Positions 46,704 through 57,281 of a DNA stretch of 64,000 nucleotides are shown here, piece after piece. The DNA lies in NCBI GenBank assembly GCA_025531455.1, contig JAMYHL010000022.1:124001-188000 (forward strand). Direction: 5' to 3'. The notes beneath the pieces are model-generated. The model was not told where the DNA came from. It did no database searches and saw only the letters and a program-made list of their open reading frames with translations. The DNA comes from Apiotrichum sp. Y4204 (lineage: Eukaryota > Basidiomycota > Tremellomycetes > Trichosporonales > Trichosporonaceae). Position numbers and translations under genes: made by a program. Every line of letters starts with the position of its first letter. The first letter of the stretch is position 1.

Positions 46704-49012
46704 ATGTCCTCCACCCTCACTGCCCGCACCGAGCTTGTTCCTCTTCCAGGCCATCAACTCCATGCCGTCCAGCCCGTGATGCCTGCGTCGCGTTCCGCTG
46801 CGTCACCAGCCCGCACCGCATGCAAGGAGGCCGTCGTTGATCCGATCTCTGCGTCAACCAAGCTCGACACCTTCCAGTTGAAATCCACTAGCAAAACAGC
46901 AGCGGTGGGGATGGGTGCGCCCGACGCGCGGACGGTGCTTGGACGCGTCAATCTCAATGTCGCGTCAAATGCAACCTCTATCGCGGGAGGATTACACAAG
47001 CGACCAACACAGCGACCCGCCAAGACCATTCCGCGTCCTGCAGCCGCACCCGACGTGTTTGGGCCCGCACCAAGTGCTCAGCCACAGTCATTGCTTGGTA
47101 AACGCGCAAGAGGAGATACGGCTGCGACGAGTCTTGCAGCAGCGTCCCTGTCGAAACGCCAGAGAGCTGAAGCAACTGCCATAGCTGCTCAGTCTCATCG
47201 CGAGGAACAGGACCGCTGGCTGCAGAAGTGGCTCAAAGTCTTCCCGACTCTCGTGTTCCACTTCGAAATCGGCGCCGAGGAAGGTGCCGGTCGCGGCCTG
47301 CGTCAACGCGTTCTTGGAATGGGAGCAGTGAGTACTATTCACTTAACGCAATCTCGTCTGACGCCCAGAAAATTGATCAATTCTTCTCGCATCGAGTGTC
47401 ACACCTTATTGTCAAAGATGTTGCATCTCCGCAGAAGGCGAAGCGTACCCGTAAGGGGACATACAGCGGCGCCGCGAGCGATAATCCTTTCCTCGATAAG
47501 ACCGGAGTTACTGATCTTGTCGACAAGGCGAGGTCGCTCAACATCAAAGTGTGGACCATAAAGAGTGAGCCGCACAGGGTTGCAGCGACTAACAGCAGAA
47601 CTGTCGGAGATGGTCAACAAGCTCGCCCCTCTTGATGCCACTGCTGCCGATTCACTGTCTCATTTGCTTGCAGACGAAAAGCTCAACGGTACTCGTGAGC
47701 GCGATCTCACCGCTCCGCGCTCCGACTTCTACTACTTCAAGCCGGGGAATTGCTACCTTCTTGTGGAGGATGCCACGGGCCGCAGCCGTCCGGTCATGGT
47801 TAAAGAGTACACTGCTAAGGATCGTGCATGGCCAGTGCTTTACGAACATTTCTTGCGTCCCCCCTCGTCATCCCAGCTTCCACCCTCAGTCCAGAACTCG
47901 CACAACCTTCAAAAGGACCTCCGTGCGCGTGCTCTTGCCCTCTACGTCGACCGAGTTCCATTCCGCGGCGAACTCCCTTCTGCACCAGAAATCAAACCAC
48001 GTTCGCAGTCTACGGTCGAAGTGCCCGTTACCCCGCTCCCTGAGCTTCCTTACGCCAAGGCATCGGGCAATTCGGTGGTCATCACCTCCGCCATTGCCTC
48101 GACTTCGACAGCAAACCTTACGCCCAATGCCTTTGTCGGTGGTATCCCCCAGCTCGGCACGAACAAGGATCGCGCAATAATGCAAATGAGCAAGCGCGTC
48201 CAGGTACTGAAGGGTAACGCCCGTCTCGCTGCAAGTGTGTCGGCCAAGAAGGCCGATGGATCCGAGAATCGGGCGCCAGAATCTACTCCATCTAACGGCC
48301 ACAACCCGCGGCGTCGCTCCACCGGGTATGACCCAACCCCCGTCCCACCAAAGGAATTCCTTTCGCAAGCTCAGGTTATCACCATGTTGCGACAGCTGCG
48401 CGAGCCGACCACAGCAACGAAGCCGTCATGCGAGGCCCGCGCCGAAAACCGAGCCCATGTCGATGCAGGTTACAAGCGCAAGGAACAAGACACTGCGAGT
48501 GGATACTGCGAGAATTGCCGAGTGCGCTACACAAATCTTTCAGTGGTGAGTTGTGACATGTTGAATCCATCCGCGTCTTACTTACAATTCAGCACATTGC
48601 ATCGCGTAAACATCGGCGATTCGCAGCAACAGCCAAGAACTTCGAAGATCTTGACGTCATGCTGGCCAGTTTACGACGTCCGCCAAACCCGTTGTTGTGC
48701 GCGCCGATCAAGGTATGCCGCCCATGCACCAAGCGTCACGACAAGGATGCGGAGTGCGGGTATTGCATGGATGATCCGACGCTCTTCTCGTCCCCACCGG
48801 CAAGCATTGCGGGAAGCAGTCCTGCGCGCACGCCAATGAGTGCACGCCGAGCGGGTACCCGGGGAGCGTTTGACGACGGCACGGACACGGAGTACGGCGG
48901 TGACGATGACAGCACTCTCGAGGCGATTGAGGAAGAGGACGAGGGGGAAGGCGAGCATCAGCATCAGAATGAGGAGAAGTGGGAGGAGGGCGACCGTGCC
49001 CTCGACGCGTAA
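46704..49012 (+). CDS. DBF4: Dbf4/Dfp1-type regulatory subunit of Cdc7 kinase
   Basis: Four exons (46704-47327, 47369-47564, 47599-48545, 48593-49012) give 728 residues. Dbf4 activates Cdc7 so that it phosphorylates the MCM helicase at replication origins. Three conserved motifs are present in order. The N-terminal BRCT-like motif N is at about 175-270 (WLKVFPTLVFHFEIGAEEGA, then SHRVSHLIVKDVA). Motif M is at about 315-350 (SDFYYFKPGNCYLLVEDATG, RPVMVKEY). Motif C is the zinc finger GYCENCRVRYTNLSVHIASR, with ligands Cys577, Cys580, His590 and His596. The last intron splits that finger exactly before His590. After it comes a second Cys cluster (Cys631, 634, 644, 647) and an acidic tail. Fusion of motif order and finger makes the call firm. 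Confidence 0.95.
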
Positions 49013-49323
49013 GTAGTTTGTTGACCATTCAAACCGCGGGAGGCGGAGCTGCGGCCTCGTCGCTGCGCCCGCTCCCGAACATTAGAGACACATTTTGTTG
49101 ATAGCACTTTTCCCCAAGCACTTTTATGTATGGCATTGACCCACACTGTGAGAGGATCCGTGTTCTCGAGGTGATCAAATCATGGAGCCCCACTTAGCAC
49201 GTGATCTGTTTATTTGGTTATCTAATTTATCTAGCTATCTGGCACACATGACCTGTGCATTGAGTGGAAGAGATCGACCACTCTCCATCTACCATAATGT
49301 ACTTCACGATCGACTAATAAGAC
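49013..49323. other. Short intergenic between DBF4 and the JmjC gene
   Basis: 311 bp between two genes on the same strand, AT-richer than its surroundings (TTATTTGGTTATCTAATTTATC). It probably holds the DBF4 3' UTR and the next promoter. No gene is seen. Confidence 0.45.
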
Positions 49324-50950
49324 ATGGTCGACGACGCAGCCCTCGTGGGTGACATTCTTGCGGTCATGTCCTCTGAGCTGGGGGACGGGGCAATAGGCGT
49401 GGACGGTGAGCACCAGGGGAACCAGCGAACCAGGGAAGGCCTAACAGCAGATGAGATGGTGGCACGCACGTTGTCGCGCGGCGTAGAAGCGCTACAGCTT
49501 CTGCAGCAGCAACATAAGGACAGCGAACACAGAAAGAGCGCATTGGAAACGGCGCGCGTGGCCCTCACAACCGTCCTCGAGATCGCGCGAAACACGGTGC
49601 GCACATTGCCGTTCCAGCGCGTCGCAGCGGGAACCCTGCGCGCGTACACGGACGCGAGTATCGGGCTAGGGGTGTTGCAGCTGCTTCAGACAGAAGACAG
49701 TGATGATTGTGGGGATGACTCCCGGCGTAGCGTTCTCGGCCGTATTCGCGAGATTGACATGGCTATCATCGTTGCTGGCGTCGTTGGTCCTAGGCGGGGC
49801 GAGTGGGCGCAAGCATTGATCGCGGCATTGCAGCGGCGCATCGAGCCTCCGCCGTCAGATTTATCAGACGAGGAGCGGAACTCGAAGCGCGCACGCATCT
49901 CTCCGCCCCCAGCCGTTCTACATTCGGCTCCGTCCCCGATTCCCGCCATCCCGCCACCAAGCAGCGCGACATACCATTCTCTCTCCTCGCGACCATTCAT
50001 CCTCCGCGCCTATCTCTCCAACGGGGAGCACCACCCGCCGTGGCCGGCACTCACGCGCTGGCGGAGCACGGCGCACCTTCTCTCCGCTACGGGGCCCGGG
50101 CGCGTTGTTCCTGTCGAGGTCGGGGGCGCATACGATGCAGAGGGGTGGGGGCAGCGGATCCTTCCTTGGGAGACGTTTATGCGCACTGTGGGGTGGGAGA
50201 TGGGGGATATCACGGATGGTGTGCGTGATGATAACGACGAGATCGGACTACGAGATGGAGATGGTGAGGAAGATAAAGACGAGCGCGACGGCCCGTTCTA
50301 TCTCGCGCAACACAGCCTCTTCATGCAGTTCCCCGCGCTGGAGCGTGACATCGCGGTGCCAGACTACGTGTGGTCCGAACCGCCCGCTCCGGACGATATG
50401 CCGGGTTACCGTGCGCCGCCCGAGCCGCTTGTGAACGTGTGGATCGGCCCAGGGGGCGAGGTCGTTAGCCCCGCACATACCGTGAGTAAGCCGACAGAAG
50501 TCGTGCTGATCTCAGGACCCTTACTTCAACTGTTATGCGCAAGTGCTAGGGCGGAAGCGCGTGTGGGTCGCGCCGCCTGCAGCCGGACCGTATATGTACG
50601 CCTATGGGGGAGGTGTGGCAGAGAATGGTGCGGAGAGGCAGGATCACGATGACGGCGGACAGGACATGGGCGGGAAGAATGGGTCCGACCATACAGATCC
50701 GCAATCTGGCGAGGACACGCTCGCGGCGGAGTACATGACCAACACGTCCACGGTGCCTGTCCTGCGGGGCAATCCTTTCGACCTTCCATCGCTGCGGACG
50801 CGCTTTCCTGACTTTGTCGAGCGGGTGTATCCCACAGCTATGGAGGCCGTACTGGATGCCGGCGATCTCCTGGTCATGCCGCCTGGCTGGTGGCATGCCA
50901 TGCGTGGAGAGGGGGAAGGCGTCTGCTGGAGCGTGTCGTTCTGGTATTAG
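49324..50950 (+). CDS. KDM8/JMJD5-like JmjC oxygenase
   Basis: Two exons (49324-50481 and 50516-50950) give 530 residues. The family are Fe(II)/2-oxoglutarate enzymes; KDM8/JMJD5 is described as an arginyl hydroxylase, and a demethylase activity has been claimed. The N-terminal helical domain carries EIDMAIIVAGVVG, matching the helix before the catalytic domain in KDM8. The cupin fold follows: YLAQHSLFMQFPALERDIAV, then VNVWIGPGGEVVSPAHTDPY with iron ligands His385 and Asp387, NCYAQVLGRKRVWVAPP, and MPPGWWHAM with the third ligand His513. The intron falls between His385 and Asp387, so splicing is required for an active site. A Gly/Asp-rich loop of about 45 residues is inserted between the GRK strand and the distal His and is probably disordered. 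Confidence 0.93.
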
Positions 50951-51088
50951 TAAAACTTGTCTGGGGACAGGGATAGAGCTTGTTCGGAGGGCGAGCGAAG
51001 ACAATGTTGTACAATCTGTAGATCGTCTCTAGCATCACTTAACATACATCCATCAACTCTACATAGGCTTGGAAAGTGAGAGGCACAA

Positions 51089-52674
51089 TCACCTCGTAGC
51101 ATTGGGCTGGTTCCATGACAGCACTGTCCTGTTAGCCAATGCAAGCAAGAGTTGCAGTGGTACTCACATGACATGTCGCCCAGTTTACGGGGCTTAACAA
51201 GGTGACGGATCAGACCAGCGATGGCGAGCACCACGCAGAGAATCGCGGCGCCAACGTACGCCCAGCCGAGGAAGGGCTGACGGCCACCGATCCATGAGAC
51301 GGTCGAAATGACGATCGACTTGGTGCCGCTGAACTGCTTGACAGGGTAGTTCATGTTGGCGAGCACCTCGTAGCGGCCCGCAGTCATGATGTCGTTGTCG
51401 TTGCGTCCCCACAGCTTCCGGAATGTTGGCAGCGCAGCGACACGCATCCACACCTGGAAGTGCTCGTCGGCGCGGAGGTCGGGGAATTCCGTGTAACCGT
51501 TCGGGTAGCGCTCGACCCAGTTGGGCGGCGGCACAACATCTGACGGGTTGGCGGGCCAGCTGGGCTTGTTGACATAGTTCTTCGCAATACCGTGCCACGC
51601 AATGTTCTTCTCCGAAAACATATAGGTCGCGTTACCGGCACCGTCTGGATGTTAGAGCTCATTCAATGTGGAAAGTATGGTGAAACACGCACTGTTTGCG
51701 TTCAGCATCGTTACTTGCGGGAAAGTGTCGTTGAAAACGGAGTTCGCAATCAGACCACAAGGGTAGATGGGCTTGCCGTTGCTCGTTGTAATCGGCTTGC
51801 AGTTGCCCTTATCCAGGTCTTTGGGTAGACGCTGCTTGCCGAGCAGCTGGTCCGAGTCGAAGCTCTGTACGTAGCGACGGTGGTTCTGGTAGCTGGTGAT
51901 TAGAAGTGGCTCCATTCTCGACCTCACTAGTTGGTGAGCTTGTAGTAGAGGAACACGCCGGGTCCAAGGTCATACGGCACTTCAAACTGAATGCGGCATT
52001 GCGAACGTTCGCCAACCTGGCCATTCGCGTTCTGCGCAAAGGACCACTCGGGCGCCTTGATCGCCGACTTCTTCATATTGGACGAGCTCGAGAGCGAGTC
52101 TGGGCGACGTTAGTCTGACCACCGTTTATTACGCCCACGCGCGCAAAGGACTTCGAATGTTTCTCCTCAGCATCCACTCCACTCACAATCCCAAGCACCG
52201 CTGGGCATGGGTGCGAAACTGCCATCCTTCGGGGCCAGGTCATCGCAGTCCGTGTAGTCCAACGTGATATCCGTAACCTTGCCGCTGCCCCAAATGATGA
52301 GGGCTCCGATCGGGGCAAAGATAATGCCTATGAGAAATAGAGTCGGCAAGACAGCCTTGGGCGTCAAGATCGGCTGCCATGCTTTCAGACGCTGCTGCTT
52401 GAAGGCGGTGTCTGCTGTCAGCGCACGTTTCCAGAAGTGACGTTGGGACAAGTGAAGGGGACTGTCACACACAGCCTTCGCATCCGTCTTCAGCCCATTG
52501 CAAAGATGTTCGCCGCTCATCGTTGTGGCCGTATGTGAATTCCTGTGTGGGAGTGGGGCTGTTGCACTCACTTGCTGGCCGCTTGGACCACTTGACCTTC
52601 TCCTTCGCGGGCTGGTCGGGGTCGACGGGGTCAATGTCTGCCGGTTCTTTGTGTTTCCTGTTGAAGAGGCCCAT
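51089..52674 (-). CDS. CDC50: CDC50/LEM3 family flippase subunit
   Basis: Six exons (52674-52572, 52411-52187, 52099-51928, 51892-51693, 51644-51168, 51123-51089) give 403 residues. CDC50 proteins pair with P4-ATPases to move phospholipids to the cytosolic leaflet in Golgi, endosome and plasma membrane. The family start [19 protein letters not shown] precedes membrane segment 1 ([20 protein letters not shown]). The large exoplasmic domain has [47 protein letters not shown] and [20 protein letters not shown]. Membrane segment 2 ([20 protein letters not shown]) is followed by [11 protein letters not shown]. The conserved Cys pairs and N-glycosylation sites are present. The final exon codes for only the last 11-12 residues. 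It is divergent from IPI1. Which P4-ATPase it serves cannot be told. Confidence 0.95.
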
Positions 52675-53158
52675 GTTGGGTGGTTATTGCTGTTGATCAA
52701 CCGGAAAGGGAGGAGTTGGTTGTGGTGTGGACACAAGCAATGTGTGGAGAGATTGATGAACCTGTGGCCACCTTTGATCGAACAAGATGAATGTGGAATG
52801 GGTGTGCATTATGACAAACTAACCTGACAAGCTGGACAAGCTGCAGGACCCACGCGTGCCCGTGCCGGAGGGCGGTGTGCACGGTGTGGCGGTGGCGGCG
52901 GCCGGCGCGGGCCAGCGGCCAGCGGGAACTCTCCTTGGCACGCCGGTGAGCCTATAAAGCCTTTCCTGGTTAGGCCCGCTTGACCAATTGTAAGTCACGT
53001 GATCTTCTGTTGTACCTCCACTTTCGCTCTCGTTTTTTGTGTTTTTGTCTTCAGTGCGCGAAGTGCATCATCCCCCAACATGAGCTCTCGGGCCTACAAG
53101 AGATCCACTCTCTAGATACAAGTTTGCTTTCGGAACGTACTCATACCCTCTTCTCAAC
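52675..53158. promoter_or_regulatory. Divergent promoter between CDC50 and IPI1
   Basis: 484 bp separate the two start codons. A TATAAAG lies at about 52953-52959 on the plus strand. A GC-rich patch with CCGGC/GGCGG words (52860-52930) sits in the middle. No regulator site is assigned. Confidence 0.45.
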
Positions 53159-55516
53159 ATGCCAAAGGCAACCAAGAAGAAAGCCGAGAAGGCTGCAGAC
53201 TTCAAGGTAAGCGACCTTATTTATCTAACAGCTCGCTGACGACCAGAAAGCCAAGCTCAAGCTCGGCAAGGGCAAGAAAGCGGCGTCGAACGCGACGGAC
53301 ACGAGCTTCAAGGCGCGATGTGGGTCCTTCCTTGAATTTGGAGTCTATAAACTAACCATCTAGCCATTGCGCTTCCCTCGCAGAAGCCCCTCGCGCGAGC
53401 CCTTCAATCTGGTCCAGATGATGACGAGGCCGGTCCATCTACATCTGCCGTCCCCACCACTGCCTCTGGTTTAACCCTTGACGACGTTCTTATCCAATTA
53501 CGACATGCGAACGCTGGGGTCCGCAGAGAGTCAATCAAACATTTGAAAGATGTTTTGATCGCTGGTGCGAACTATGGAGTGGCTCTTGGAGAACGACACG
53601 GGGAGGTTGCCAAAGTTATGCGGGGCGTTGGTGGTCTGATCTCCGACGACGTGAGTCAACCTCGGTGCCACAGCATGCTAACTCTAGGACGCACCAGTAC
53701 GCAAGGCGCTGCATGATTTTATGGCCTGGTACCTTCCTCGCCTTCCTCATCTTGCGCTACGACCGTATCTTCCTTTGCTCCAGCTTCAGATCGCCTCGGC
53801 CCTGTCGCACATATTCCCGGCAACCCGCATCGACGCATGTAAACTTGTCGAGCTGCTTCTTGAGACCCACTCCGAAGACGTCATTGGAAATTGGCCGGCG
53901 CGCTCGCCCCACGTTGCGGGCTCGTCGTCAAGCTCGGCGGTACCGACATCGGGCTCGACTATCTTTGAGGGCCTGCGACTTAGCGCTGGTCTGGGTGAGG
54001 AGAAGGGAGCCAGCACTCAGGCGGGGTTCAAACTATCAGCAGGGAACAAATTGGTAATCCTGCGCGCAATCAAGACCTTCATTGTTCGGGCACTCGATGG
54101 CACGACTTCAGACGGGATTGCCTTCGCCACAAGCTCAAAGCCAAAGCTCGGTGAATGGAATCTCAATGACCTCACAGCACTGTCATCAGAGCAGTGGTCA
54201 CTCCAGACGAGTGGTAACTGGGGAGTTGTTGACGCTGGAAAGAACGTGTCCCGTCAGGAAGAGATCTTGACCAATGAAGGTGTTATGGAGGAGCTTTCTG
54301 TGCGTAGTGCCACAATCAAATCAACGACTCAATATGGCCTATCACTGACGCTCAGCAAACATATCTGTCGCTCCATTCTCTGCTTCTCTCGACGTTCATG
54401 GAGGCAGCGCCTTCTGCCTTTCCTCCGTCATCAGCTGCGACGTCCACCACTATTGACGATGTCTCACTCAACCTGTGCGCTGTGTGCGCAGAACTCGAGT
54501 GGGTGTTCGCCCGCTCGTTCCTCAGCCCAGAAACATTGGATCCCCCAAACGCTGCGAAGCTGCGTAGCTCGTTCAGCGAGTTCCTGAAGAGAATGACAAT
54601 TTGGTTCCCTTTCAACAAACGCGCCGAGGCGGCTTCCGATGCTTCCAACGTCCTTTTCAACCTCTCCCTCAACTTTGCCAAGCTAGCAACCGCCCTTGCC
54701 CCTAAAGCGCCACCAATAGGGCTCCCGAAGCGCCGCGAGGGATGGCGCTACCGTGTGCGGGCTATCGATGCTGCATGGGCAGGACTTCAAAAGGCCGAGA
54801 GCGGCAGAAATAACAAAGCTGCTTCTGACGCGCTTTCCTTCCGCCTCACGGCGGAGTGGATCGATGAGTGCCTTGAGCCGAGCACTGACGCTCTCGCTCC
54901 ATCCCTTGGCGTTCAGGCCTACTGTGACCTGCTTCCCGTAATTTCCTCCCATGTCCAACATTCAGGGAGCACACTGGAGACATTCCTCCAGGCGGTTCTT
55001 CGACAGGCAAGCACAAGCGGCAAGCGCAAGGCGTCTGACGCGTTCCTCATTGCCCTCCTCTGGACCCATGAGGACCGATTCTCAACGTTGCCCTTCTTTG
55101 TACCCATAACCTCTCCGGCACGCCCCTTGTTCGCGTCCTGGATCACATCAGCGCCCCGGACACTATGGGAGCTGGCCGCAAAGGACCCGGAAGCTAGCGA
55201 GGCGCTTCTTCGCTTCCTTCTTGATCTCGGCACGCGTGCCGAGTCATTCGAAAGCCCTTTCTCCCTCGTCGACCCTGCGCTATTCCCCGGTATTGCTGGC
55301 AAGCTGGTACCCTTCTTCCATCTCGTACACCCTTCAAGAGGCGCTGTTGAAGGTCCGTGGGCCAAGCTGCCCACGAAGACACAACGGCTCGCTCTTGATG
55401 TCGGACGGGTATGGGCCCCGATGGATACACGCCTTGCCAGCGCCATTGTCGCCGCTGTACGTGGCACATGGGCCGAGGAGTACTGGGGACGGATCTCGCC
55501 TACGCTGAGCACCTAG
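53159..55516 (+). CDS. IPI1: Ipi1/TEX10-type pre-60S ribosome assembly factor
   Basis: Five exons (53159-53206, 53247-53319, 53364-53650, 53688-54299, 54356-55516) give 726 residues. Ipi1 belongs to the Rix1 complex that acts on pre-60S particles and ITS2 processing in nucleolus and nucleoplasm. The basic start MPKATKKKAEKAADFKKAKL and KLGKGKKAASNATDTSFKAR are the family signature, followed by IALPSQKPL and the armadillo-like region LTLDDVLIQLRHANAGVRRE, VRKALHDFMAWYLP and IASALSHIFPATRIDACKLV. The rest is helical-repeat sequence that diverges fast. It is much longer than yeast Ipi1 (334 residues) and nearer in layout to TEX10. The gene ends 79 bp from the CDK7 stop, tail-to-tail. Confidence 0.92.
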
Positions 55517-55595
55517 TGGAGCATGACGGCCGGACTCTATACATATACCCTGCACGGTTTATTTACCTTCCAATGCATAGTGTACAACAGTGGCA

Positions 55596-56968
55596 TTATA
55601 CAAAAAGTCTTCGCGCAACGCTCCGCGTACCGTCTGTAGCGTTGCCATTGGCAGGAGACCCGTTGGGATGATCTTTTCGCTTGGTCCCAGCTGGTGGGGC
55701 GGCCATTCCCGCGATGTCCTGCGGTGCCAAGTCACGCGGCCGCAGTTCAGCAAGCGGCTTCGGGAGCAGGACTGGCGGAGTGGGCCGCGGCGGCTGTGTG
55801 AAGAAACGGTGGTAGAGCGCTTTCTTGGCCGTCGGACGCTTCATCGGATCCAACCGAAGCAACTCGCGGCAAAGATCCTGCCCATCCTTTCCAAGCGACG
55901 CGACAAAGTTCCACCACGGCGTCTTGGGGTAGCCTGACATCTCGTGGTAGTCGGGCAGCTTTGTATGGCCCTGTGGGGAATGTCAGAGGTGATCACCGCG
56001 GGCTCCGCTCGACCTTCAGACTCACTGGCCATTCCTGTTCGGTCGGCGAACCAAGCGCATGGAAGGTCTTTTTGAGCTGGTCAATATCGCTATCTCCTGC
56101 CAGGAACGGTACGCGGAGGACCAGCTCCACGAGGATGGTGCCGATAGACCACATGTCCACGGCTGGCGAGTAGTACCGAGCGCCCCATAGCAGCTCTGGA
56201 GGGCGGTACCAGCTGAGCGTCAGAGGATATTTGTTTTGAACAACGCACCGAGTAATGACTTCACATGTCATCTTGGACGCGGCGTCACCGAACTCGCGCG
56301 CGAGACCAAAGTCTGCAATTTTGAGCTCGCCATTCGACGCGATCAGCAGGTTATTTGGCTTGAGATCCTGTGCGCGTCAGACGTAGTCGAGTTCTGAGAC
56401 TTACGCGGTGCAATACACCATGACGGTGGATGTACTCAAGACCACGGAGAGACATTGCGGTCCAGGACTTGATGTCTGCGGTCTGGAAGACGAGGCTCTT
56501 ATCGCGGATGACGGCCTCAAGATCGGTATCGAGAAACTCGAGCACAAGATTGATGTTCTGCTTGACGGAGAACACATCGAGAAGCTGTTATCAGCACAAG
56601 AGCTGAGTCAATCGTTACATACCCCAATGATGTTTGGATGGTGCAGCTCTTGCAAGAACTTGACCTCGCGCAAGGCCGTCATATCCAAGCCGTCCTTCAT
56701 CGCTCCAACCTTGATCTTCTTGATAGCGACTGCCGTTAGCAGCCTGCCCCTAACCGATAGGTACCTTTTCTTCCCGTCGCCTTCTCCGTCCCTAAGGTCA
56801 GTTTACATTTCTGGATCCTCAAACTGCAAACGTACCCTTGTACACATTCGCGAACGTTCCTTCACCGATCTTGATGTCCTTCTCCCCTGTCCTGTCAACA
56901 TGCACCTAACATTTACGACACTCACATCTGTCAGCACGCTGCTGATTCTCCAACGCGGCGAGATCCAT
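55596..56968 (-). CDS. KIN28: CDK7/Kin28 cyclin-dependent kinase
   Basis: Eight exons (56968-56926, 56886-56836, 56791-56765, 56729-56623, 56584-56405, 56367-56249, 56212-56026, 55970-55596) give 362 residues. With cyclin H and MAT1-type partners it forms the TFIIH kinase that phosphorylates the RNA polymerase II CTD, and in many organisms also activates other CDKs. Landmarks: [23 protein letters not shown], the NRTALREIK-like helix here [30 protein letters not shown] (Asp137), DFGLAREFG (155-163), T-loop Thr170 at the same position as in human CDK7, and [16 protein letters not shown]. The C-terminal [16 protein letters not shown] and final ARRLFV resemble the CDK7 tail. Exon 3 is only 27 nt. 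All catalytic residues are present. Confidence 0.96.
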
Positions 56969-57174
56969 TTGGGAAGCGCGATATTATGCTGCCAGAAGAT
57001 AATGAACGATGTGAGGTGGAATGACAACAACAACAGAAGTCTGCGCAGGTCTGTATTGTGTGTGAGGATGACTGAATCACTGAGCCACCTCCACATTGTG
57101 GCTCGCGCCGCTCCAAGTTCAAGACCCTCCACACATGGGACCGCGGAGGCAAATGGACCCAACCGAATGCCAGG

Positions 57175-57281
57175 ATTTCCTTTGGATGGATTAGGAATCG
57201 AACCGTCAGACTCTCATTTTAAGGCCCCGAAAAGCGGCAGTGCAGGCGCAGTTCAGATATTAACCACTCTACTATCACACC
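57175..57281 (-). pseudogene. tRNA-like sequence with A and B boxes, probably degenerate
   Basis: On the minus strand TAGTAGAGTGGTTA (plus 57261-57274) fits a D-arm/A-box, and a perfect B-box GGTTCGATTCC lies at plus 57194-57204. The D-stem can pair. However, the would-be acceptor GGTGTGA does not match the 3' TCCATCC, the T-stem has only two pairs, and no T-run follows. It is either a tRNA relic or another Pol III-like promoter pair. Confidence 0.35.
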
